From the NCBI GenBank assembly GCA_030844895.1, contig CM061228.1, positions 54,301,081 through 54,365,080 of the forward strand: a stretch of DNA of 64,000 bases. The letters run 5' to 3'. Shown here one piece after another: positions 45,376-55,632 of the stretch. The position numbers and the translations under genes are program-made. Origin of the DNA: Ambrosia x helenae. Its lineage: Eukaryota; Streptophyta; Magnoliopsida; Asterales; Asteraceae. A model generated the notes under the pieces. The model ran no database searches, had not been told where the DNA came from, and saw only the letters and a list, made by a program, of their open reading frames with translations. The stretch's first letter is position 1. The number at the start of each line of letters is the position of its first letter.

Positions 45376-45590
45376 GACGGGCCGTGGAGGATTTAAATGA
45401 GCATATCTGTCACATTTCCACGGCCTGTGGAAAGTACACTTTTCAGTCTGAACTCCCTGCTTTTGCAGGGAGTTCAGACTAACCTCGTACCTCGTATAAC
45501 CACGTCACGTGGGGGTCTCCACGGCCCGTGGTTTTCTCTTTTTCGCTTTTCACTGTCCGTTGTGGCCTCAACGGCCCGTGGTGGGGGTGT
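45376..45590. repeat. Palindrome cluster at the upstream side of the MULE
   Basis: Copies of CCACGGCCCGTGG and close variants near 45376, 45418, 45521 and 45570; an inverted relative (CCACGGGTCGTGGAGGCC) lies at the other flank at 41890-41910. They may be remnants of terminal or subterminal repeats bound by the transposase. Exact ends and a 9 bp duplication were not found. Confidence 0.55.
45445..45480. repeat. Perfect 16 bp hairpin with TTTT loop
   Basis: Stem AGTCTGAACTCCCTGC (45445-45460), loop TTTT (45461-45464), perfect complement 45465-45480. It lies about 180 bp upstream of the MULE start codon, inside the palindrome cluster. Confidence 0.95.
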
Positions 45591-46389
45591 CTAGGGTTTT
45601 TGCAAGGGGATGTCTAGATAACATCACTCTTTTTATTCCACACCACTCTACCTAAGACCTAATGAGTTACATGGATACATCAAACGAAAATAAACGTAAA
45701 CTAATTACATGCATCTTGCACTCTCCTAACCGATTTAATCTATATTATGAAATACGTTCATCGACTAGTCAATCCATTTATTTTAAAATGACCAAAAATA
45801 AAAAAATAATAACGATTTTGAATGAATAATTAAAGTATTTGATGAATTCGATACTCGTGGTTTTTTTTTTTTTTTTTTTTTTTTTTCACTTTGTTTTTCA
45901 AAGGAAACATCTACAAATGATCATTTCTAAGTTGAAAAATCTAAAAAGTGGGCGTTAAAAAAGCTAGAAATTTAGTTGAAAAAAACGTAATATGCGTTAT
46001 ACTTCGTTAAATTATATAGAAATGAGGAAAAAAACATGCTCTACCCAAGAACAATGATGTGGTTTGGTTGGTATCTTTTGAGTTCTTCCGATCCTCCTCG
46101 AACTTCTAAGAAGATTCAAATCTCATGTAATTAAAAAAACAAAACATTTGTGTTATTTTTTAGGAATACTGCCAAAGCAGGTTAAACCAATGAGTTATAA
46201 TATGCATGATTATGCATTATAATACACGTTGTATCCATAAGAGACAACCCCAAGATGCGGGAAGGAAAAAGTTAGGAAAAAGAGGACGCATACGTGATCC
46301 AGAAATTACAAGCAGGTCAACTCGTAATTGGTGTTTGATTTTGAAATTTAAAACCAAGTTGGGTATATTGTAATATTGTATATAAAAAA
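45591..46389. other. Gene-free AT-rich stretch with a long T tract
   Basis: A run of about 27 T at 45859-45886 could be the poly-A end of a minus-strand retroposon, but no matching duplication was found. The rest shows nothing that I can support. Confidence 0.5.
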
Positions 46390-47131
46390 CTAGTTGATTA
46401 CCCCGGGAATGTCCCGTGGTTAAAAATTTAATATGACTTAATAAAAAATGGATAAAAGAAGTAAACAGTCTCAACCACTTTTAATGCTAAAGAAAGTTGT
46501 TCTAATGTTTATAATACGAAAAGGGCTCTCATACTGCGTTCCCAACAGATTAAAAAAAATCTCAACCTCTTTTAATGCTAAGCATATCGTTATAGCACAT
46601 GAACATGGACAATTCATATATGTAATAGTAGGTTTAAAAACATATATACTATCATAACACGATTAGTACTTGCCTATACATGATTAATAAATCACCTAAA
46701 CATATGTGTTTTTTCGTTTTTTGTATAGCACTATGGTGCTCGTTAGATTGATAATAAAACGATCGTTAATTTGGTGTAAATTTTTTTTTAAAAAAAAATG
46801 TCATACATAAACGTTATAACGCTTAAAAATTGTGAGTGAAAAATAAGGAAAAAATAAAGATCAAAATATTAATTAAAATATTTGAAATTTAAAAATAATA
46901 ATTAACATTTAAAAATGTGAGAGGAAAATAAGAAAAAGATATTAATTAACTTATTTGAAATTTTAAGATAATATAGATATAGATTTTATTTAGAAAAAGA
47001 AAATAAAAATTTTAAAAAATTACCTTTTATTTAAAATAATAAATTCAATACTATCACCTCAAATTGCCACATTGCACCCTCCATTGAATGTCACCTCATA
47101 GAAATTCAATTCTTTTATTATAAGTTATAGA
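46390..47131 (-). mobile_element. Non-autonomous Helitron (742 bp)
   Basis: Read on the minus strand it begins TCTATAACTTATAATAAAAG (from 47131) after an A. It ends with hairpin CGGGA-CAT-TCCCG (46416-46404), ten bases and CTAG (46393-46390), followed by T. This is the A/TC...CTRR/T rule for Helitrons, with a good hairpin. AT-rich, no coding sequence. It would depend on the Rep/helicase of an autonomous relative. Confidence 0.75.
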
Positions 47132-47429
47132 TATATAAGTATATGAATAAAAAAAACCTATTAGGGATAAAACCTTCAAATATAGAAATCACTTTTAAGC
47201 CTTTTCATAGTAGTCTTAGCCACCTCGAAAAAGCGGGATCTTAGACGTCACAACCATCTTAGACAACTCAGAAAACCAAGTGTAAGCTAAGCTTAGCTGT
47301 CTTAGCCTCTACAATCTTGAAAAGTATAGTCTAAGCCGTCCTAGCCTCGGTCACCTTGAAAAAAGTGTATGCTTAGTCATATCAACCATTTACCCGTTTA
47401 GTTTCTTCGCAAAAAGTAAAGACTAAATC
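47132..47429. other. Short gene-free flank with CTTAG repeats
   Basis: Irregular repeats of CTTAGCC and CCTTGAAAA words at 47205-47385; they continue after the solo LTR (CTATCTTAGTTGGCG at about 50122). So one ancestral stretch was split by the LTR insertion. Confidence 0.5.
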
Positions 47430-47434
47430 GTAAC
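47430..47434 (+). repeat. Target duplication GTAAC, left copy of the solo LTR
   Basis: GTAAC before TGTGATACCCCG; repeated at 50118-50122 after TGTGACA. Confidence 0.92.
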
Positions 47435-50117
47435 TGTGATACCCCGAAAATTCAGGTTCTCACTTTAACTAAACTCTAGTTACATTTCCTTGCATTATAC
47501 TTAACTAGGGTTAGTTAGATAAGATATACGTGCATGGTTATGAGTCAATGTGTGATTGCATGATTAGTGAACCTCGGACGTTGGTGAAAAATAAACTTAT
47601 GTGAAAACCATACGTGATTATGTGAACCTAAACCGAACACGTTAATAGAAATCATTAAAAGTGGAGCATGAGGTTGATTAGGGTCTTAATGCATGGGGTT
47701 ACACTTGTTACGGTCCGAAATAATGAAAACGTCGAAGGATAACGCGTCGGGAGACGAAACGAGAAACGAGCGCGCCACCCGGACCTGTGAGCGGCCGCTC
47801 ACAGGCACCGAGCGGCCGCTCGAAACGTGCTGACGGGTCTAAACCGCCTTAAACCTATATTTAAGCAACCTAAACTCCCATGCAACCCCCATACTCAACC
47901 CTAATCGCCCCCTTACTGCCCCACACGAATATTTCACTCAAACAACCTCTGCTAAGGCTCAAGATCATCAATTGGGAGGCTCCAAGGCGCGCGATTGATC
48001 GATTGAGAGAGCTAAGGGTATATCTTACGATTTCTTATGCTTTTATCTTGTGTTTTCATTAATAAAAATCATATAATAAGTTTGTCCAGGTCTGAATGAA
48101 TTTATAAAACATTAAAGCATGAATCTTTTTGTAGATTAAATGGATTAAACATACTCATAAACGCTTAGTAACATCGTAGGATACTTGTTGCGCAAGTAAT
48201 TGGTGTTTTGATTCGTAAAGCTTTGATCTTGACATGTTTCATCATAGAATCTGATAAAATAAGTATTAGGAATGTTTTGTGTTGATGATTGGTGAATGAT
48301 AATAGTTTTTGTGCACACGGTAGGCGATTAAAGTATGATTTAGGCGAAACTAAAATCTGGACAGAATGGTTAGTCAAACTTGTAGGAGCTGTAACACGGC
48401 TCTAACATAATAATTTTAGGGTTTTCTTGGCATGGTTAGGTCACACCTGATCTTAGCTTTTCATAATGGGTAAAATCATGTGTTTTGGACGTAGGATGAG
48501 TCGTTTTTGGAATTTTAATTGATTAGGGGTCATATCAGATTTTCGGATTTGTAAATTGGGTTAACTTTAAATGGCCATAACTTGAGATTTACAAGGAGTT
48601 AGGTTATGAAATTTTTACAGTAGGTCAATACTGGAAAAATAGAGCTTTTCCAAGTGGATTCATCTCGTTTGGATGAATACACAATTTTTAAGAATTTTCC
48701 TACTAAACTGACCTGTTGTGGAAATTTTCTGAACACTGCTGTGTTGTACGAATTTTTATAATTTTTGTGTTTGGAATTAAGACAAAACAAAAATAGGTAT
48801 TACCAAGTGAATCCCAAAGATAATTCAGTAAAAATTTGGGAGGATAATTCACTGGTTTACTATTTTAAATAAATTCGTTTTGATGGCGCACAATCTGTCC
48901 TGAAAACACAGATTGTGTATTATGTGCTTATGTGATTACTTGAGGTCTTAGGTGATCTAAAATTGACATATAACGGAAGTACACATGTTTATGACACATA
49001 CGGGCTGTAGAAACTAATTATAACCAACTCATTCACCAACGAGTCCGTAGGGTTTACTATTGCATGTAGAATCACTAGGCGTTGCATACACACTTTTGAA
49101 TATTTAAAACGCCTTGGACAAACGAGTTATATGGTGTAATGATGTTACGCCTATACTCACGTAGTGACACTGTTATTAGGGTGTCGGTAGCGTATAGTAC
49201 TTGCTGTTTGGATTCTTTGCTTAAGCGATAAGGTGAGTTTCACTACTTTTTCTCAAAGCATGCGTCTCGGGTTGAGACCACATTGGTAACGTTTTCTAGT
49301 CTATCTTGAGATAACTTTCTTTTACACATCCCGGGTTTGGGGTGCATGGTTCACAAGGTGAATCTATTTTTACTAATTCATGTATATGTCCTTGATGAAC
49401 TAAACCAAACACATCTTTTAAGTCCTTCAAAATACCGAATCAATTGCCGGTTGGGCAAGCGGGTTAATTAGTTGATAGCGCTATTAGGTCTAACAAACCT
49501 CACATCGTGCTGGGAGCACGGATGTGAACTATTAGCTTCAAACATAATCATTGTCGATGGACAATGATGCAAGGCATCTTTATCCCGGTTATGGGAACTT
49601 GTTCATTAGTAGTTCGGTATTCGCCGGTTTTAGTTATCATGAGTGGGCTAGCTACCCCTGACATTTGAATTAGCTATTGTTTACAGGGTCGGAAGGACCA
49701 ACGTTGTACACTGGACTTTTGGGGTTTTGAGAACCTACGTTATTATTTACATCGCTTACATTTATAGTGAACTCACCGACTTTATGTTGACACATTTTAG
49801 CATGCTTTGCAGGTCCTTAGGTACGGAGCACGTTTTAGGGCATGCATCATTCGTGTCTTGGGTTATGGATATTTATTATTTCGTACTTTTAAACTTTGGT
49901 TTTGGGCGCGTTGTCTTGCGCAGACTTTTGCAAATGTTTTACTTTGTTTACGCTTCCGCATTACTTTAAATTGCTTGGTTAAACTTTGAAACTTTTTCTT
50001 AAAAACGAACTAAATGGTTTGGGCATTTAGAGTCGTTCATGATACTTATGGCTATGGGTCCTGGTTTGTCATGCACCTCGCGGTAAAACTCCGCAGTGGA
50101 AATTTGAGGGTGTGACA
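47435..50117 (+). mobile_element. Solo LTR of a gypsy-type retrotransposon
   Basis: 2683 bp, from TGTGATACCCCGAAAATTC to GGGTGTGACA, with the 5 bp duplication GTAAC on both sides and no internal coding region. Formed by recombination between two LTRs of one element. It contains two adjacent GC-rich palindromes (about 47784-47822) upstream of a TATA-like sequence CTATATTTAAG at about 47856. Orientation is set by the TATA and leader-like downstream sequence. No similarity to the 20810 LTR beyond the end motif. Confidence 0.9.
47784..47822. promoter_or_regulatory. Two palindromes with the core GCGGCCGC in the solo LTR
   Basis: A perfect 22 bp palindrome (CCTGTGAGC followed by GGCC and its mirror) at about 47784-47805, then six bases on a perfect 14 bp palindrome CGAGCGGCCGCTCG at about 47809-47822. 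They lie some 35-75 bp before a TATA-like box, in the LTR promoter area. Confidence 0.7.
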
Positions 50118-50157
50118 GTAACTATCTTAGTTGGCGTAGCTAATGTGACAGACTCAG

Positions 50158-53100
50158 TGAAACAAGAGGATCCTCAATGATCCTTTCTTCTATTGTCTAT
50201 CAATTTATAATAATGTGCAATCCCTATTTTTGGGATGATTACAAATGAGATAAGGAAAGTAATTTGAATTACAAATCAATAACAAATCATGTTATATTTA
50301 CTATATCTACTACACCCCCGTAATCGAAGCCGGAGATGAGTGAAGGCTGAGACTGGAGCGAAAATCCTCAAATAAAACCCGTGGGAGCCCTTTCGTGAGG
50401 ATGTCAGCTATTTGGAATCGTGATGGCATATGCAAGATGCGGACTTCGCCTCGTTGGACTTTCTCGCGAACAAAGTGTATGTCAAGCTCTATGTGTTTAG
50501 TCCGCTGATGCTAAACTGGGTTGCCAGACAGATAAATGGCAATAACATTGTCGCAGTAGACAAGAGTGGCGCTGGATAAAGGTACCTGGAGCTCGAGCAA
50601 GAGGTTGCGTAACCAACAAACTTCTGCAACCACGTTTGCAACCCCGCGGTATTCGGCATCGGCACTGGAACGGGAGACAGTGGGCTGACGTTTAGAAGAC
50701 CAAGAGATGAGTGTGTCACCATAGTATATACAAAAGCCACTAGTGGAACGACGTGTGTCGGGGCAACCTGCCCGATCTGCATCGATGTAAGCCACGAGGC
50801 GGGAATCCTGAAAAGGACCAAGTGTGAGACCGAAAGAAGTAGTCCCTTGTATGTACCAAATAATGCGTTTGAGAGCATTCCAATGGCCGTCCTTTGGAGC
50901 ATGCATATGAGTGCAAATTTGTTGAACAACATAGCTGATATCAGGACGGGTAAAAGTGAGGGACTGTAGGGCGCCTGCTAAACTACGGTATAGCGTGGGG
51001 TCATGAAAATCGTCTCCTTCTTAGGAGCCGAGTTTACGGCTCGTGTCAAAAGGAGTTTGGACCGGTTTACACGAGGTCATGCCAGCTCTATCAATGATCT
51101 CTTGAGCGTATGCATGCTGCGAAAGAAATAAAGTGTTCTGCTGTCGTTGAACCGAGATCCCAAGGAAGAAGCTAAGTGGGCCAAGATCTTTTATAGCAAA
51201 CTCAGCAGAGAGGTGAGACAATAAAGTGGTGCGTAAAGTAGTGGATGATGTAACCAGTACAATGTCGTCGACATATAACAACAGGTAAGCCACGTCAGAC
51301 CCATGATGTAGTGTAAATAATGAAGCATCACACTTACTTTGAACGAACCCTATTGTGAGAACAAAGTCAGTAAACCTTTGGTACCATGCTCTAGGAGCTT
51401 GTTACAACCCATATAAAGACCTTTTTAGGCGATAGACATGATCCGGAAAATCCTTGTTGCGAAATCCCATCGGCTGATACATGTAAACTGTTTCGTGAAG
51501 GTGGCCATGTACAAAAGCATTTGTCACATCCAGTTGGTGTATTTGCCAAGATTTAGAGAGAGCGATGGAAAGTACAGTACGTATGGTAGCCGGTTTAACA
51601 ACCGGGCTAAATGTCTCGCCACAATCAATCCCCACCTGTTGAAGGTGACCATCACAAACTAGTCGCGCCTTATATCTTTCCAAAGACCCATCAGATTTGA
51701 ACTTGTGCTTGAATAGCCACATGCTCCGGATAACATTCATATTAGGTAACCTCGGTGTTAATTCCTAAGTTTCATTTTTAATAAGAGCGTGGTATTCATC
51801 AGTCATGGCTTGGTGCCACTCCGGTATGGACAAGGCCTCGGTTGGGTTTTTAGGTATAGGCACGATGGTGGTGGTGTTAAGGTTAAGTCGGGCTTTAGGT
51901 TTAGTAATTCCGTCCATCGCACGAGTACGCATAGTGCGACCGGGCGGAGGGGCCAGGGCCTGGGGATGTGTGGTGGAAGGAACTGGAAGTGGGTCGTGTG
52001 TGGTTTGTGAACTGGTGGGTGGGTTCGGGTGTTCTGGGAGTTGAGTTGGGGCCGAGGAGGATGGTTGAGAAAGGGGAGAATGGGCTGGAATGGGTGAGGG
52101 CTGGGTAGTAGTGGGAGTTGTGTGTTGGGCTGGAGAAGTAGATTGGGCCGGTTGGGACTGTTGGGATGGGGAGGACGGAGGGGACGTATGGGCCTGTTGT
52201 GAAGAGGAGTATGGATGCTGGGTGTGTATTGGATCGACAAGAGGCCAAAGAGCTTTTGGGAATTCTGACAGAAAATCATAGTTTGGGGCCGGGATGATAG
52301 TGTTGGCAAATGGGAAGGTTGTTTCATCAAAGGCTACATGTCGTGAGATAATAATTTGTTTAGTTTTGAGGTTGTAGCATTGGTACCTGCGGTGTGAGGA
52401 GGGGTAACCCAAAAACACACATGGGGTGGAACGAGGTTCAAGTTTGTGGATGGTGGTGTAGGGGGTTAGAGGGTAACAAAGGCAACTGAATACACGTAAG
52501 TGCTCATAGGAAGGGGTGCGTTGGTATAGGATTTCAGTGGGGGTTTTGTTTTGTAGGTGTTTGACGGGGATAATGTTTAAGAGGTAGGTAACGGTTTCGA
52601 GTGCATGGTGCCAAAAGGTGTTGGGGAGGGATGCATGGGTGAGTAGGGTGCGGATCATATTGTTGATTGTGCGAATCATGCGTTCCGCTTTCCCGTTTTG
52701 AGACGACGTATGTGGACACGATCGTCTGAATAGGATACCATGCGACGAGAAAAAGGTGTTGAAAGAGGAATTTATGTATTCGGTGTCGTTGTCACATTGG
52801 AAAGTTTTTATTGGGCGGTTAAATTTTGTAGTTATTTGTTTATGAAAATCACAAAAAATGGTGTAGACATGTGATTTATTTGATAGCGGGTAGGTCCACA
52901 AAAAATTGGATACATCATCAAGAAACAGAATATAATATCTATGGCCATGAGTACTCAAAATAGGAGAAGTCCACAAATCACTATGAATTAAGTCAAACAC
53001 ATTAAAAATACGAGTGTTAGAGCTAGCAAACGGCAGTCTAATACTTTTGCCAAGTACACAAGAATGATAAATTTTATTCTGAAAATTAGAAAAATTAACA

Positions 53101-53980
53101 AAATTCTTTGACTTTAATGACTGCAGAGGAGCACGTCCAGGTTGGCCTAGACGTTGATGCCATAGAGAAGAGGTGACAGCAGCAAAGGTTGTGGGAAAGG
53201 TGGTGGTGCCAGGCCCAAGCATGAGAGGGTATAGATCACCGCTGCTGTTGCACCAGAGGATAGGGATCAGGCTCTTGTAGTCCTTCACAAGAAAACCAAA
53301 AGGGTCAATTCAACAGAAACGGAATTGTCGGTGGTAAACCGACGTACCGAAATTAAACTTTTAAGTAGTTTTGGGGCATAGAGGACATTCTTTAGGATGA
53401 GGGGCGGGTATGGTGGGGGTAGGGTTTTGTGGCCTTGTCCAAGTACCGGGATGGTTGAACCATCACCAACGACTATTTGATGTCCCACACTATTATTAGA
53501 AAAGAAATCAAGATTAACAGAGGTGTTGGTCATATTACCTGTGGCGCCCGTATCCATATAGCCAGTTGGCTCCTGTGTATTATTTAGTGACATGGCCTGA
53601 AGATCTTGATCAATATCTGTCGGTACATAAGCAGTGTGATGAGCCTGAGACGGTTTGGACCCGAGAATACCAGTACCCCCTTTGTTGGTTGCGGACTGTG
53701 GTGAGGAAGTGGGATAGGGACAAGGTGGGGCGGACCATGGGTGGGAGTACGAGTGTGGGGCCTGGGTCTGCGAGTTCGGTGGAGGGGGCCATAATAAAGT
53801 GCAATCCCTATTTATCCTTTGATACCATGAAACAAGAGGATTCTCAATGATCCTTTCTTCTATTGTCTATCAATTTATAATAAAGTGCAATCCCTATTTT
53901 TGGGATGATTACAAATGAGATAAGGAAAGTAATTTGAATTACAAATCAATAACAAATCATGCTATATTTACTATATGTAT
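50158..53980 (-). mobile_element. Ty1/copia element lacking most of gag
   Basis: 3823 bp, with 153 bp LTRs at 53828-53980 (5' for this strand) and 50158-50310 (3'), and the duplication CTCAG at 50153-50157 and 53981-53985. The LTRs differ at five positions, so this is an older insertion than the giant Copia. PBS TGGTATCAAAGG at 53827-53816 touches the 5' LTR. A GGGGGTGTA polypurine tract lies next to the 3' LTR (about 50311-50322). Only about 220 bp separate PBS and protease, so almost all of gag is missing. Confidence 0.92.
50323..53815 (-). pseudogene. pol: Copia pol (protease, integrase, RT, RNase H), minus strand
   Basis: A short Gag remnant (GGTGILGSKPSQAHH) leads in frame to the protease YMDTGATGNMTN (about 53540-53575). 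Frame lost near 53288. Integrase frame 53288-51765: pre-integrase block SSLWHQRLGQPG, first Asp in LIHSDLW, second in FQCDNDTEYI, Glu in SQNGKAERMIRTI; the usual CDNGxEF reads CDNDTEY. A Pro/Ser/Thr-rich linker follows. RT: 51740-51402 (LFKHKFKSDGSLERYKARLV, IHQLDVTNAFVHG), a frame break, then 51293-51021 with intact LLLYVDDIVLV. RNase H: 50906-50511 (VAYIDADRAGCPDTRRST, SRSSADAEYRGVA). Three or more frame breaks and stops. Not functional. Confidence 0.9.
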
Positions 53981-53985
53981 CTCAG

Positions 53986-54607
53986 ATTGTGAAAATCAGG
54001 TTGACTACTTTGAAACAACTCAAAAAGCTATGTTTATGTAATTATGTTGGAATGTTTTTGATCGTTGATGTCTATTTTTGATTTTCTCATATAAATAGGT
54101 TCTTCCTACACTAAAAGTAGATTAGTTTAGTTGTTTAAAAACACGTCACATAATCACTCGCTTCATGACTTAATGGTATGTGTATGTATAACAGCTGAAT
54201 TCAATATACAGACCAGCGTATTTGTTTATATAACTTTTCTGCATCAAGTTCCATCTCACAAAGGCATGTTTAGTGTTTCCCAACATCAATTATAACATGA
54301 GAATCATTTAAATATGCTTTTGGTTAAACAAGAGAAGGGTAACGCACATTTGTGTATGGAACCCCTGAAGAACAAATACGGAGGGAATATGCACAAAACA
54401 CACACTAATATATATTTTCCCCAAATATGACGGTTAAATAACCGTTTTCTAACTATCCACCTAACCAACCAAGACAACCTAATGTTATAATTTTGACCTT
54501 TTATTTTGACTTTAAAATACAAATTAATTTCTTTGTTGTTTATTAATTTTCCAACAATCACTACCCTAATTAAGAAATTCATCAACTTGTTTGAATTTTC
54601 ATTCATC
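53986..54607. other. Gene-free AT-rich stretch
   Basis: No conserved frame, repeat or element end seen between the Copia duplication and the hAT element. Confidence 0.5.
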
Positions 54608-54615
54608 CATTGCGC

Positions 54616-55305
54616 TAGGGGTGTTCAAAATCGGATAATCCAAAATTCGAATCCGAAAAATCCGAAAATCCGAATCCGAATTATCCGACATTTTGGATAA
54701 TCCGATTTTCGGATATCCGAAAATCGGATTATCCGAAATTTCGGATTCGGATTCGGATCCTGATTTTGAAAATTTTCGGATAATCGGATTATCCGAATCC
54801 GAATATTAAAAATATATATATAAATATATAATATTATATACACTACATAACACAATACACAATCCTAAATCCTTAATCCTTCTAACTCTAAGTCCATACT
54901 CCTCTAATCCATAGATGTTGCTCTCTCTTCTCTCCTCTATAACAGCCCCCGTCCACCTCGTATCCGACCTCCACAGCCCCCTTCCATCAAAATAATAAGT
55001 TTTTTTTATATATTTGTTCTTCAAATTTCGTTTATGTAACTTCGATTTTTGTTTTTTTTAATAGGTTCACGTTTTAGGCATAAAGGAGAACGTTTTTTAT
55101 AGTTTTTTTTATTATTTTTTATTATTTTTTTTTAAATTTTTTTAAGTTTCGGATTATCCGTTGGATGATCCGAATCCGAATCCGAAATTTCGGATATCCG
55201 AAATTTCGGATTCGGATTCGGATCTCAATATTGACTATCCGAAATTTCGGATTATCCGAAATTCGGATATCCGAAATTCGGATTATCCGATTTTGAACAC
55301 CCCTA
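54616..55305. mobile_element. hAT-type MITE with CGGAT/ATCCG subterminal repeats
   Basis: 690 bp with perfect terminal inverted repeats of 25 bp or more starting TAGGGGTGTTCAAAATCGG, flanked by the 8 bp duplication CATTGCGC (54608-54615 and 55306-55313). The outer ~170 bp at each end are dense arrays of CCGAA, CGGATT and GGATATCC words in both orientations; the centre is AT-rich non-coding. Such subterminal arrays bind hAT transposases. The small open frames here are translations of the repeat. Confidence 0.93.
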
Positions 55306-55615
55306 CATTGCGCACTCCATCATCTTCCTTGTTTATATTTCCAATTGCAATTCCAATTAGAATATTCAGATGCTTTTGATCAAGATTGAAGCGGGTTACG
55401 CTGTTTCTATGTGGAAGGTAATGGCATCGAATCTTCGAATACTTTTTAACAATATCTAAATTGAGTAACTCTTCAATTTTTTTGGTCCTATGATCAACAA
55501 TCTTTGATTTTGTTTTCTTTGATTCCTTTTCTATGTTTTTTTCGTTGATGTTCCGTTCTTTCCTTTTTGACTTGCAAACATTCATCCCGACTATCTTTCC
55601 TTTTGTTATCAACAC
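55283..55615 (-). CDS. Hypothetical Lys-rich ORF, possibly a fragment
   Basis: 110 codons starting MLITKGKIVGMNV. The N-terminal half is very basic (KSKRKERNINEKNIEKESKK), followed by EELLNLDIVKKYSKIRCHYLP. The last residues run into the hAT element, so the original end was cut off. The upstream side is cut by an LTR start at 55633. I do not recognise it. It may be a remnant of a gene exon or simply a chance frame in AT-rich DNA. Confidence 0.25.
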   Translation of the reverse strand: MLITKGKIVGMNVCKSKRKERNINEKNIEKESKKTKSKIVDHRTKKIEELLNLDIVKKYSKIRCHYLPHRNSVTRFNLDQKHLNILIGIAIGNINKEDDGVRNVGVFKIG

Positions 55616-55632
55616 TTATGATCTTCATACAT

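Noticed and set aside
41890..45590. Exact MULE terminal inverted repeats
   Set aside because: Inverted CCACGGGTCGTGGAGGCC-like words occur at both flanks, but the match does not extend outward and no 9 bp duplication was found, so I did not set element limits.
45859..45886. Long T tract as the poly-A tail of a minus-strand SINE or LINE
   Set aside because: No matching target duplication or recognisable element body to the right.
51789..52281. Plus-strand Gly/Val/Trp-rich frames
   Set aside because: Shadows of the Pro/Ser/Thr-rich linker between integrase and RT of the minus-strand Copia.
54625..54855. Minus-strand Arg/Ile-rich frame
   Set aside because: Translation of the CGGAT/ATCCG repeats in the hAT MITE.
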